In this document: positions 45,478-57,291 of the stretch, in pieces
How the letters are laid out: each line of letters opens with the position of its first letter
Numbering within the stretch: position 1 is the stretch's first letter
Source of the DNA: Taenia hydatigena
Taxonomy: Eukaryota; Platyhelminthes; Cestoda; Cyclophyllidea; Taeniidae
Assembly: GCA_036345935.2 (NCBI GenBank)
Contig: JADWOT020000005.1
Coordinates: forward strand, 6,877,960 to 6,941,959
Direction: 5' to 3'
DNA length: 64,000 nucleotides
The notes under the pieces: generated by a model
The model's database searches: none
Seen by the model: only the letters and a program-made list of their open reading frames with translations
Told to the model about the DNA's origin: nothing
Made by a program: the position numbers and the translations under genes

Positions 45478-45771
45478 TTGATGCAGTTATTCAAATGAAT
45501 GTCTTTTCTGCTCCCGTCAATCTCCTCCACTGTAACAAGCAAAAAAGGCAAAAGGCGGCAATTTTTCATTTTGTTTTGCGCACAACACACTTTTGGGACG
45601 ACATCAAACGACTGTCCTATCGCGTGACGTGTTGCAAATTAATAAAGCCTTTATAGCTTTAGTTGTGTCATTTAATTCACACCTTAATCATAATCTACCT
45701 TGCGACGTCGAATTTGGTTCTACTGAAGTAGCCAGCGCTTGTATACACTTTGAAGCGGCAGCATCGGCCAT
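45478..45771 (-). CDS. First two exons of a small unrecognised minus-strand gene
   Basis: Exon 1 is 45771-45699: ATG, then ADAAASKCIQALATSVEPN, donor gtagat. Exon 2 is 45529-45478: acceptor gttacag, reads VEEIDGSRKDIHLNNCI, donor gtaagt. Phases agree (1, then 2). Exon 2 has diverged relatives in the duplication units downstream (DEIDATRNKIM at about 41548-41580), so this may be the parent gene of the array. A second open frame in the exon 1 segment (LHWYGRCCRFKVY) is an alternative reading. The 3' exons are uncertain; one candidate is at about 45257-45307. The gene starts head to head with the dynamitin-like gene. Confidence 0.35.
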
Positions 45772-46851
45772 ACCAGTGCAGCGAATCTACATCCTTTGGG
45801 TTGCTGTTAAAAGAAAGTAGTCTTGAAACCAGCAATATCAATGCCGTCCAGCTAGGTAAGTGCTGTGATCTACTTTTAATCATAAGTGTATCATTAGATT
45901 GGTCTTGTGAGGATTTTGTTTTGCGCTTCTTCAATTGTTTTATTTATTACAGTTCAAAAGCTAAATTTCTTAGGCAAACTTCAGTGAGGCGCAGGGAATG
46001 GCCTTCATACTCTTCTCTCAGTTAATTCAATGCATTTTAAAACCCCCATTTCGTCTTAGCTGGGCGAGTGGCAAGGGTGGAAAAGAGGTTAAGACTTGAA
46101 TCTGCTCAGCTAACCGCTCTCACATCTGGTAAGTCCTGATTGTAGCGTCCCGAGACTCCCCTGACGGCAAGAGAAGTCAAAATATTAGGGCAGAATGCAT
46201 ATCCAATGGACAGAGGGAACGGAGCTGGTAGCATGGCCTAAAGGCCAGTCCCTGCGGCTAGAGCATTATGGCCGCCTCTCTGTGACCGAAACCGGAACCG
46301 GCAGACATAACAAACAAAGTATTACACTGATAAGTTGAACTGTGACTTGTGAAGAATGCAGCTGCAGAACTGACATACCAGTGAAACTGATGACTCCCTC
46401 AATTGTGCCGCGAGTGTGCTTTTGTGCTTAGAGATTAAGAGTCAAGAATCTATCCAAATTATTTACTAACTCCTGATGATAATACAAAAAATAGGTACAA
46501 TGCATCGTAGTCATTTCTTCCTTCATTCAATTCACAAAATTTTTGTATAATCTTTCATGTATTTTAAGTGAATTTCAAAATCCACTTTAAAGCTTTGAGC
46601 CGCGAACCGTGAATAAAATTGTTGATGCGGCGCAAGAGGCGATAAAGTCCTATTTTTATCTATCCGGGTTTTTGTAGCTTTGACTAAGTGACTACGATGC
46701 CCTGCTCAAAATGTATCAAAGCGTTGTCATGCTTTCCAACAATGTGTGCTGCAGCTTACGCCTAAAACGCGTTGCTAAGTCCATGCATTACCACCGTGAT
46801 GATAAATTCGCTCCCAGGACTCCAATGTCTCTGAAGGTGAAATCGTTTTAG
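45750..46851 (+). CDS. Probable dynactin subunit 2 (dynamitin) C-terminal exons, partial
   Basis: Dynamitin is the p50 subunit of dynactin, the dynein adaptor complex. Exon-like segments are: one ending 45855 (…NINAVQL/gtaagt), 46060-46128 (RVARVEKRLRLESAQLTAL, donor gtaagt), one starting about 46590 (FEPRTVNKIVDAAQEA) and 46689-46836 or to the TAG at 46849 (DYDALLKMYQSVVMLS...RLKRVAKSMHYH). The first junction is in phase. The peptide order matches the C-terminal coiled coil of DCTN2: AAKVAELEKRLTELE, then VLGKVNEI, then VHQLYETI and LVQRLV...LH. An exon between 46128 and 46590 and the N-terminal half are missing. A TRIM solo LTR lies 12 bases after the donor of the second exon. The match is by eye and distant, hence the moderate score. 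Confidence 0.38.
46141..46326 (-). mobile_element. TRIM solo LTR with perfect 5-bp target duplication
   Basis: A 186-base LTR on the minus strand, starting TGTAATACTTTG and ending GGGACGCTACA. CTGAT lies on both sides (46136-46140 and 46327-46331). It begins 12 bases downstream of a strong GTAAGT donor. Confidence 0.92.
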
Positions 46852-47019
46852 TTTAAAAGGCATTTTTAAATTGGGGATTTGGAAGTCGTCTTTCGGATGT
46901 GATTCATAAAAACTAAAAATTTGCCGCAAATTTTGGCTTCTTATATCAAATAGTAGTTAAGAGTCACAAAAGCACTAAATTTTGCAATAAGGTTTTGATT
47001 GCTTCTGATAAAGAATAAC

Positions 47020-47150
47020 TGGTGTCGCAGAGGCCAGGACGAGGACGCGTCAACCTCCGGAGAGCGACCACGTAGCTCTACAACCAGACTGAAATTGTCC
47101 TCCCGTCTCTGGCCCACAAAACACGTTTAAAGAACACAAGCATTACAGTT
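47020..47150 (+). repeat. Repeat B copy (5' truncated)
   Basis: Carries the repeat B 3' half: ccggagagcgaccacg, ctacaaccaga, gtcctcccgtctctggccc, ending acaagcattacag. Confidence 0.8.
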
Positions 47151-47209
47151 TTCTCTTTTTAGCAAGTTTTTGGTTTTACATGTTTCGAACTTTGAGGCTA
47201 ACTTCGTGG

Positions 47210-47445
47210 ACGTTTCTTTCCTTCCCTCCTCTTCCCTTCTCCCACTCTTACTATGAGAAGGTTGGTCTCTTCTAGCCATTTTTATCACAAGCAGAGGAAG
47301 GATATGGAGTCGAAGCATCTAGGGCGAGGACGTCTCGGGTTCAGGGTAGCGATTACGCTGGTCCACGACCAGATTAAAGTTGTCCTCCCGCCTCTCGCCT
47401 ACGAGCATATTTAAGGAACATAAGTTTTACAAACACAGTTGCTAA
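47210..47445 (+). repeat. Repeat B copy, long form
   Basis: Starts in the ccttccctcctcttcccttc block, continues gagaaggttggtctcttctag and gaggacgtctcgggttc, and ends aaggaacataagttttaca. It lies 60 bases after the preceding copy in the same orientation. Confidence 0.8.
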
Positions 47446-48027
47446 CAATAAACGCCTGTCAGCTTGGAATTGCTTAAATAGGATTCGGGGTTTACGTTTT
47501 AAAAGATAAGTGTGGGAAAACATCATCAGTTTTCTCCCTAAAATTTGTCCTTGTATTAACCAGAGGACCCATAATTTTTAACTAATTTCTGTGCTAATGT
47601 CAGCTTGGTGTCGCATTTTCATCCAAGTGAGGAGATTTCACCGGTGCAGTCACAGCTCGAATAAGTAGGTTTGTGTGCTTTTACAACACAGTACTCCCAT
47701 TCGCCGTAACAAGAGTTTGACATTTCCGTTAAAACTATTAAATCGTACCAATCACGACTTTTTAATGGTAATTCAAACAGCAGAAATCCTTGTGAATAGG
47801 TAGTATTTTAAGCAGGATATTAGTGACTGAATTTGGTTTTTTCCAATGAAGATATCCATGTATGCTAAGAGTGATGAAATAAAATCAAAACTGTGTGATT
47901 ATTTTATAATAAAATCTTTCTCTATGGTGATCTGTAAAAGGTTTTGTCACTACGAAGTGAAAAAAAATGCAATTATAAAATTAAAACTTTAATTAAGAAG
48001 TATTTTAAACTGACATAATCTTAACAG
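47446..48027. other. AT-rich spacer, nothing recognised
   Basis: No coding frame and no copy of the two named repeat families. Confidence 0.4.
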
Positions 48028-48619
48028 CATCGAGTTGCTAAACACATCCCAGGTAAAATTATGTTGTCTTCTGAGTTTTCTTCTTGGTTCGTCCCTTCGT
48101 AACCTCCTTAACAATCAATTTCAACATTTTATCCCCGTGATAAGCAAGCCATTGGTTAGGTATATTATGGGTTGCTTTTCTCTTTGCCCCACTTCCCTTC
48201 TTCCACTCTTACAAAGAGAAGGTTGGTTGCCTCTAGGCACCTTTATCATTGTGCTGAGAGCTGATATAGAGTAACTATGTCGGGGAGTCTAGGACGAGGA
48301 TGTTGCGGCCTCCGGAGAGCGACCACGCTGCTCTACGACCAGGTTGAACTTGTCCTCCCGCCTCTGGCCTACAAAGCACACTTGAAGAACATAAGTACTA
48401 CGATATACTCTTCTGGAATTGTTAAAGCAAGCAAAGACGCTTAATGCCTAAATGACTCCTCCTGGAGGCATCATCACTTTGAGCATTGATGTTTTAAAAT
48501 TTAAATAAATGACATTTTTCTGACAGCACTACTGTCTCATAACTTCTTCATTACTGATCAAGCAGCTCAAAACACATGTGAACAAATTCATAAGCTGCAT
48601 AGGCTTCGACAAGAGGATA
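48028..48619 (+). CDS. Candidate exon pair of an unrecognised gene, partial
   Basis: 48028-48052 lies between cttaacag and GTAAAA; 48527-48619 lies between ttctgacag and GTGAGT. If read in the phase that joins them, the peptide contains HRVAKHIPALLSHNFF and EQIHKLHRLRQED. A second frame of the longer exon is also open, so the reading is not certain. A repeat B copy lies in the intron. No family was recognised. Confidence 0.22.
48170..48402 (+). repeat. Repeat B copy, best-preserved long form
   Basis: Runs from about ttgcttttctctttgcccc through agagaaggttggttgcctc, gtcggggagtctaggacg and ccggagagcgaccacgctg to acataagtactacg. It serves as the reference copy for the family. Confidence 0.8.
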
Positions 48620-49541
48620 GTGAGTCGCCATGGCCAAAAGTAGTGCCTTTAAAGGCGTGCTTTAAGTCTCAACATCCCAGCAGCCACAAAATAATTCACC
48701 TTTTACTTATGTGACAAAAACTATCGCTTTTAAGACAAATCCATTGTGTAGAAGATTAAAAATAAGGGAATCGCGAACCCACCCTCTTTTGTTGAAATCG
48801 CGCGCAAAAAGAAAACCGTTGCACCATCTGCCAGACATCAGTCCTGAGACTTCAACCCACCATAGTGTTAATAATAGTCACAATAAATAATTTATTCGAG
48901 AATCAGCCTTGATTGTAAATTTCTTAATGCTTTTTTTTAACTGACTATCTCTCAATTTGACATTATTTAAATAAATGTGTGTGCTGTGGCAAATGTACGA
49001 TCCAATACGCTGCCCCAACGTTTTATTTTTGCAAACTGATCCCTTTGCTCAGACTTCCGCGGTTGATTCATCACTTTCGGTTTTGGATGAAGTGTCAGCA
49101 CATGTACTTGCCTCTCGATAACGCCTATCATGAGCTCGTTAACACTGAAGGAGACTCGTGTTGCAACTGCCTGTCATGATTACTCAAAATAACCGACTTA
49201 GTGATAGAGCTTTTATGGCCGGGTAGTTTCCTCGTTGAGTTGAGGTTAAGATTTGCGAAAACAGTACAACATTTATGACCCATTCCCAAAATTTTAAGAG
49301 ATCCTAATCAAAGTAGCATTTTAATGAATTCCCATTTGCAGAGTCGTAATTTGTCTGTTTTTGGTAGGTCGGTGTTTGAGAATGGACAAGTTTTAACATG
49401 ACCCAATGGGATTTCTTGCATGAGTAATTTTAAAGTCGCTGTTTTGTCCAGCCAATTTTTATAAAAGGACACTCTAAGCTAAGCCTGTCTACCAGTGTTT
49501 ATCTGACTAAACATTGCCCAGTTATTTGTTTACACACTTAG

Positions 49542-49709
49542 TTGCGTCCATCACTGGGAAGCAGATTGTTGCGCAGTGTTCGATGGTACATATACGACTG
49601 CGAATTCTGGTATGTCCAGCCCGCCCTTATTCTCGCACCGCCAACACATGGGAGAGTGCAATCCAAGCAAGACGAAGTTGACGATGCAAACTTGGCCATC
49701 CTAGAATGA
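49542..49709 (+). CDS. Candidate 3'-terminal exon, unrecognised
   Basis: Behind a good acceptor (tttgtttacacacttag) a 55-codon frame runs to TGA. Its product has ordinary protein composition: SVRWYIYDCEFWYVQPALIL, then SKQDEVDDANLAILE. The opposite strand is also open here (49538-49699), with its own acceptor-like border, so strand is not settled. No family was recognised. Confidence 0.25.
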   Translation: MRPSLGSRLLRSVRWYIYDCEFWYVQPALILAPPTHGRVQSKQDEVDDANLAILE

Positions 49710-51392
49710 AAGGATGTTACCAAGCTAAGATTCCAAGGTCTTATTTTCTGTTTATTTCGAGTTGTACTGTTTACCTACACGTTGAACTAATTCCCCACTT
49801 GGTTGCAGCAGCGCTAGACGTCGTACTGCCAAAGAAAAAATACTTGCAGGTAGCAAAAATAATTAAATCATTTACAATAACATCGTCAAATAACAAAGAA
49901 CACAGCAGTAGAATGGCATATTTTTGGCATAGTTAAACGCTCTTAAACACCAACACGTAGCCAGTAAATTTTAGGTAATCAACTTGATTTTGTGTATGGT
50001 TTCAAAGTTGGCATGCATTTTCTAAAAACATCATCAGTACAGCCGACTCCCTTTGCGAAACATTATAGCGATCATAATTTACCAAGACTTAATCAAACCC
50101 CACCGAAACTAGGACTTTGCAAACCAACGCTGGGTCTATTCTGGTGCTGTGATTTTCCAGATATCCCCTGCCTCTCACACAAGCGCAGCCAAATGTGGCT
50201 CAAAATCCAGGAGTTTCCGAAATGCGTGTGGATCTCTCTCATGGATTATTTTACCGTCAAACTTTTGACCAAATTTTCAGTCATGCGTGTAAAGGAACAG
50301 TTGACTGAATGAAGAGCAAAAAATTGCTCCCATTTGGTTATTTTCCATTAATCTTAGTTTTTAGCCTTTTTGTAAGTAATTTGTGGTAAATTATAAACCA
50401 TAAAATGCGTTTTTATGGTTATGAAAAATTGTTTAGGCATTTTTGCTTAAACGATTAGATGGCTAAAAGTAAAATCTCCAACGAGCTACTTGAACCAAAA
50501 TCTACTAGTGTATTTTTATCTAGTAAAATTGTGGCTTCCACCTCTACTAGAAGTTATACTTTTAGTACCAAATTTGAACACGAAAGTCTACTTTTTATCA
50601 GAAGGAAACATTTTAATTCTTCAAATCAAGGCTACCAGTGGTGTCGCCAAATCACATGTCGCAATTAATGTTTTTTTCCGTGAAAGCAGCCAATCTGCGG
50701 GTCAGCCTTGGTAAACCGGTTGTTTTCAAACCAAAAGTAAAAAATAAACACTTTCTAAAGCAACGGCGACGGTACAAACTCCAAGATTGCCGTGCCTTTA
50801 AATGACTTTCTGTAAGCATTTTTATTAAACAACAGCAAAACACTAATTTAAATGAATTTTGAATTAATATCGCGCTGTTACCTCTCACTGAATAAGTAGG
50901 AGTTAATAAAAAGGAAGCATTAAAGACTGCGCTCATTATTTTTAGCATCGAATAAATTGCATTTATTCTTAGCATCGCGAGATGGCAAGCGAAACACTTC
51001 ATTAGCTCCTAACTTTTTAAGCAGCATCATAAATGGGCGTTCACATCACATAATCTTTGCCAATGTTGGTAAGACCATTTATGAATGCGTTTGGCCTACC
51101 ACAAATGCATACTTGATACTTTGAGTGCATGAAACAAGAAAACAATACATTTAATTTTAACTGGTGATTTAATACCTGAAAGTTTATGCAGGTCCTAGGG
51201 TTAGGCTGCGGAAGTATTCCTTTGATCACCTAATTTTATCATGTAATGTAATGGTCGATTAATATTAAACAGTCAACATCCAAGAAACGCTTAAAATTTT
51301 TTGCTAGCCACCTGCAATATTCGCATTTGGCTCCACAGAAAAGTGTGTGAAGCATTTGTTTGTTGACGATCCCATAAAAATATCACTTTTTC

Positions 51393-52022
51393 GTGGTGGT
51401 GTCCAGTTTTTTGGGCTTTTGTGCGTGCATGTGCGTATCCGGTGCAGCGTCTGCTTCCAACCATTATCTAGCAGAACGCATCCAACCAAATGTCTGCCTG
51501 TTGCCAGCTTGTTTATTTGGCAGTAAGGGTGGAAAGGATTTGGCTAAAGGTCAATTCTTCAGCCTCTCCCTAATTGACTTGCATTCCACGAGAGCTTTCG
51601 ATAATTTCCATGCCCGATTGGAGGCATCAGAAATGTGGCTGAGTTGTAAAATAACAAATAAATTTACTGTAGAAAGAATCAGAATACATGCTTAAGTTTG
51701 AAGAAATTAGATGTAGTTTGATAATTCAAAATCCAAACATTTTAATCATCTTGGCTGCACTCAGTTGTCACATTATGTGAAGGCATTATGCTACTGACAA
51801 ACTTTTGTGCTATCATCTGCGCATTATATGGATACAGCTTTAGGATGGTTCTGCTTATTCAAGTGTTTTTCGCCTTATACGAATACAACATCACCATTAA
51901 TTGTTCACTGCCAACTAAGAGTAACCGTTTACCTCATTGAAGATGTCGATGCAAGTGAAGTAACCAGTGACTACTTTCTAGCTCTTAAGAAATCTGTGGA
52001 AATTAATGAGAGGGAAAATTAG
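51393..52022 (+). CDS. Two candidate exons of an unrecognised gene
   Basis: The frame at 51393-51695 reads AERIQPNVCLLPACLFG and FDNFHARLEASEMWLSC, with a GTAAAA donor possible after about 51643. The frame at about 51845-52022 follows atacagctttag and reads QLRVTVYLIEDVDASEVTSD, ending NEREN and TAG. Both have protein-like codon use. The phase between them was not resolved, and other frames of the second segment are also open. Confidence 0.22.
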
Positions 52023-53083
52023 ACCAACAGGCGCTATTTTAAAATATTTATTTGGTTGTGAAAATCGCAAGTCTTTTGGAATTCCTGGGACCTCTCCGGT
52101 GAATAATGGCCCCGTTAGTGCAATGATAACTTCTTAAGGGGTGAAAACACTTTCTAGTAAAGCAAGATCAGTTTCGGGCCAAAAATAAGGATTTGATTCT
52201 ATGTAAAAATATCTGCAATAAATTAAAAAATTGTTAAAAGAAATATCTTTGTATGGTAATTAGGTATGAAAACACTCGGAATGATCGACGTATTTTAATT
52301 TGTAAGCCAAGCAAACATAGAGTATGGTGGCAATGGAAGACAAGCCACTGGTGATTGGTCCAATTTGTTGTGCGCTTTCTCGTAGTATTTCAATTAAAAT
52401 CTATCTTTAGATCAATTAAAAATTAAAGCACCTCAAAATAAACTTTCCATTCTTGACTGAATTTGACTATTTATGTGGCTTTGGAATTTATAGACTCAGA
52501 GTAATGAAGTAGAGGGCCTATAAATTCTAAAAGTGCAGGACACTCTTTTTGGGTGGAAGCGCACGAGTAAACAACCCAACTTTACCCCATTTAAAAATGA
52601 TTCATGCATTGAGTCAGTGGCATCTCATTCTGGGTTTGGGTGAGTCAACTGGCCAAGTCCTTTCCACAGACCACTTTTATTACCGAAATGGGTTTCAAGT
52701 CTACCAACATTTTCCCTCAGATTTGCTAGAATGTTGGTAAAATTTTGGGGCAGAACTGAATGAAAAGGACAAGAACGTAGTGAAGCTTGTCTAGAAGGGA
52801 TTTAATGATCAGACATAACCTACAAAGCATAGTGGTGACCTTAGAAGAATGCAAAGCTTCCTTGTCTGAGTCTGATATTAACAAGCAAAAAATTAATCAA
52901 GAATTTTTTGCAAATGTTTAAGCAATGCGAATAGGAGAGATTGGCTGCGGAAACCTTGAGTTGATTGAAAGGATATTTCTGGTCACTGTTATGAATCCAC
53001 AAGCTTGGTTTGAAATTATTGAAGAAGTTCTCTATTTTGACACTATCAAAAATTCTTCATTTTTTGTGCTGTAATTATTTGGT

Positions 53084-53239
53084 ATGGCCAACGAGCCAGA
53101 GCTCATTTTCCCAACATGTGGGTATGGCATCATGCCCTTTACTGCTACATTGTTTAACAATACAATCTTGGAAAAGGGCCTTCCAACAATTTACAGTGAT
53201 TGTAACACCGGGTTCCTCTCTGTCTTGCTTTCGTCTTGA
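53084..53239 (+). CDS. Short candidate coding frame, 51 residues
   Basis: An ATG-initiated frame reads ANEPELIFPTCGYGIMPFTA and ends SDCNTGFLSVLLSS. The composition is protein-like. It could be a first exon or a complete small protein. The opposite strand is open too (53075-53299). No family was recognised. Confidence 0.2.
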   Translation: MANEPELIFPTCGYGIMPFTATLFNNTILEKGLPTIYSDCNTGFLSVLLSS

Positions 53240-56200
53240 AGCCAAAATTAACATTTGTTCAGAATGCCTAAATAGAAATACACAAGATTTCATCCCCATC
53301 TCTTTGTAATTAACGTCTCAGTTTGGTCTTTCAACGCTTTTAAAATGCATGAAACGCTACTCATGTCAGTCGTGCGATCGACTGCCTTAACTCATCCATG
53401 GGCGTGACGGGCTGAATTGAATTCTATAATTTAGCTGACGTGTCAGACTACGTACCGGCACCTGGGGAAGGAAATACGTACGGATTATTCACCCTAAGCT
53501 GGGAAAAAACCAGTGCCGGCAGACAAAAGGAAATATTTTAGAGCTTAGTCCTATTGAGAATTTTATCATGCAGCCCTTGTTTTATGAATAGTTTTGAATG
53601 ATGATAGAGTAAGTTAACGTAGATTTTCTAATAGAAATTTTGGGAAAACCTTCTTTACCTCATCGCTATTTTAAATCGATTTCAAATTTTCAGATTATCA
53701 TTCCAACATCCGGCCCATCCTATCGGGAAGGAATGGACAATTTACGGACCAGTAGAGTAGCAAAATCACCTACTTTTCATGTTGTTTCAATAGGACCACG
53801 ATCATAGCGCTATCATTGTGTGTGTGTGTGTCAATGTGTACGCTTCACGCTGATCCTGATTTACTGCCACTTCAACAGGAGTGCACGCGCGCACCCAGAG
53901 CCTAAGAGGCCGCCACCCCTTTCCGCTGCGAGGCGGCTTCTTCAAAGCCCTCACACCCACTAGCTTGCTCTCTCCCTCTGGAGAGACACGGAATGAGGGA
54001 GAGTGGGAGTAAGGCGTGACGGCCGGTGGTGGTGGAGGAGAAGCACTAGCATCATCGTCATCGGCAGGAGCAGTAGCAGCATCATGATCAACGATGGGGG
54101 TTTATGGTTATTGCCTGCTCACACACGCTGGACCAGGCTGGCAAAGGGTGGAGAGAGGGTCTTTTTAACTTACAAACGATTCCGCTTTGTCACTTTTTTA
54201 CGTTAAAAATGGATCAAGTCATAAATAATTTAAAATCAAGGAAGAGGCTGACTTAAGTCCTACCAAATATTACTTTTTTCACTGATTTGTAATGCTGCCA
54301 TTGAGAGCTGTTAAAGTTTCTAACGTGTCACAGGCTGTTTTGGAGCGATTCAAATGAGATTTTATTAGATATCCTTCGCTGTCCTTTAAAGCAGAATACT
54401 ATTAAATATACTATTAAAATAAACTGATGGTTTATTGTCTTATAATCACTCGCATCCATGCGACAAAAGTAGCCCACCGAAACCACCCGCCATTTTTCAC
54501 TGCCGAGGCTACACGCCATTAATTTACGTGTCCTCCAGCCCGATGACATGTAAGGCGGGTAATGCATGCAAGTATTCTCATAATGTTCATTTGGGGTTGG
54601 CAAGACTCTTTTGTTTACATCGTTTTGATAAGATCAGGTGTGGAAGCCGAGCCCAAAAGCACATTTTCTTCTGGATTTTCGCTAGGTCTACCTCTCCCAA
54701 ATTTGCATGAAAATTCGTAATTAATTTTTTTATCCATATACAATAATCCACGCAATCAAATACTACTTAAAGCGTTAATGTTATTTGACCGTAGCTGTTA
54801 ATTCTAAAATAAAGCCTGACATTAAAATAGGCTACTTTGGTCATTTGAAAGGATGGCAGTTAAACTCACAATGCTTGAAAAAAAAAACAAGAAAATGACT
54901 GTAAGTTTTCAGACTGATTCCAATTTTAGCTATAAAGATGGATGCATTTTGCAAGCTGCAAGCTCCTAGCTTCGGATAAAAGACCCGATAGATCTTATGG
55001 GCGCCCACAGTAAATCAAATTTTTTATGACCTCGCCTGAGTGTAAACACTTAAATGATAGGACTCAGGAGAGAGCTATTGTTGGAGGCTTTCTGTAGAGG
55101 AAAGAGCTTTGATTGAGAACACATCTTTTTCTACAAAACCATAACGTAGATAGCAGTATTAGATGAGCGTTTTTGTTTAAGAATGCAAACCGATGACAGC
55201 ACGGTGGCATAGGCGCAATAAACGGGTTCAAATTACTGGTTTTGGAAGCATTTTCCCGTACAGCCTCCCTGAGTGACACGGAAGCAGCCCAAATTCTTTC
55301 ATAGCAACTTAGTTGCAAGTAAGCGAGCTAAATAAGGCCAGACCCAGTGCCTCTTAGAGCCTGCTACTCAGCTTTCGTCTAGATAAATGCACGCTGCTTC
55401 CTCTTCTTGATTAAATGTAAAACCCGTGTTCACAAGACCTTATCACTTTGCTGTATTTCGCATAATAAATGACGGTAATATCAACTAGAAGAAGAAAATG
55501 TAGCATAAATTAATGAGGGTGAAACAATGTATCCGTAAAGACGTCCCCACCTGTGTTAATGTGGCGCACACATCGGAAAAAAATCCCGCACTTATCAAAT
55601 GTATTTCCGGTTAAGGTTAAGGGAGACAATGCACACTTAGCATAGTTCAAAAATGGTATCGCCTTAAATGGTGGAACCAACACACGAAGTGTTTTGTTCT
55701 TGTTCTTTTTATTTTTAGCGAGTCAATAAATTTGAACAAAAGACAATAAGCCGAGGTTGGAATAATAAGTCACATGCTGCTTGTTGCTAGTGGAGCAGGT
55801 GGTTTCATAGGAAGCGTTGTACCAGCAAAATCCACGAGCGACCAAACAGCAAAGCTCATCGAATTGGTAGGCAGTTATTTTCCAGTGCACAAAAAGAATC
55901 CGTGTAAATTTAAGTAAAAAAAATTCAGCACAAATGGCGTATTTTGGCATAATTTGTCAAGCTATTTGGGCTTCTCTTTCACTAGTAACACAATAATATC
56001 GGAAAGTCTATTTTGCTCACACCAATTTAGAATTAAACTAACACTTTAGGCATTATTTACACTAAATTAAAATCCATGTATGCACATTGGTTTTAAGTAG
56101 AAATTGAGTCTCCGTATGAAATAATTTTGAGCTCTGCTACACTAAACCGAATCACTGAAGGACCGGAAATCAGCGATGGTGGTGGAGAGCTGATAATCAC

Positions 56201-57291
56201 AAAATTTTAATAAATGGCTGCCTTGACTCATACATCATCTTGGCTCCCATTCAGTTGGTCGTGGGCTAAAAGTACAACAACCCAGTCTCCAACTGCTCAA
56301 TGAGGAATGTGATTTACTGCCTTATATTAGAGTCTTCTTGATGCCTTTAAAGTCTAATTTATGGTATGTGGGCGAAAATCCAAGCCTCTAAGTAGGTTCA
56401 AATTAATGGTTTCGTGCATTTTGGTGTAATTGAATTCGTCCAACATCAAATCAAAGTCACTGCCTCATAAATGTTGCACGATTTATAAGTGTTCACTTTT
56501 CCAACACATCAACAAACCTAATTACTGGGTTAATATCATTCTTGGAGAATCACGATTATACCCTGGGTTCCTTGATAAACCTAAGCTTGACTGCCACTAC
56601 TCACCTATTTTATAGTTTTACTTTAGTTCCGATGTTTGGTCGACAATCCTACTCGCATCTCTCTGCCACTCTAATTTGGAAGCAAATAGCGTTAATGAAT
56701 CTTTTTCCTGACATTATCCAGCTCGTAATCATGTAGACCGATTTTGGAAGGATCGAACTGAGGTAGGTGCTTCTTGAAGGCATTTCTTTCAATCGATGAT
56801 TTATAGTTCTGTTCGGAGGTAAATTCTTTAAGCCTGAAGTAGATTAATTGGACATCATAAAGGTACAATTCTAGAATGCATAAAAGCATTGGCCAAAATG
56901 CTTAGATGTGCAACATCTTTCAATAATGTGCTGAGCCACGGGTGCCATTGTGAAAATATTTAGGAACAAAAGCACAACCACTTGCCAATTTACTTAAATT
57001 TTGTCGTATTTTTAGAAAGTTGTGAGTCAGGGACTTGGGCTCTTGTCCTGAGCTAACACAGAACAATGTACAAGCCCAAAAAAGGGCTTGTTATTGTGCG
57101 CCTTTATCATGTGCTTTTTAGGCTGCATAAATTATGCCAACAGTGGGAGAATGGGCTGGGTTTCTCTTTGAGAACACATTATGCATTTTAATTTATTTCA
57201 AAACATATCCCCAAAAAGCATTTAGCCAAGTACATAGTCGGACAGCAACTGGGAGTATCTGGAGCCTCTGATCACCAAGTCTCGCTTTTCC
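53240..57291. other. Largely non-coding stretch with low-complexity patches
   Basis: A G+C-richer patch with GGTGGTGGTGGAGG and CATCATCG runs occupies 53880-54160. Open frames at 54328-54710 (both strands) and 55064-55318 (minus, containing RIWAASVSLREAVREN) look partly protein-like but have no clear splice borders. Nothing was assigned. Confidence 0.3.

Noticed and set aside
48979..49179. COP9 signalosome subunit 3 suggested by the peptide LDNAYHEL
   Set aside because: Only an eight-residue resemblance. No other COPS3 segment was found in phase nearby.
49538..49699. Minus-strand frame starting MAKFASSTSSCLD
   Set aside because: It overlaps the plus-strand candidate exon at 49542-49709. The plus frame has the better acceptor and composition, though the choice is not firm.
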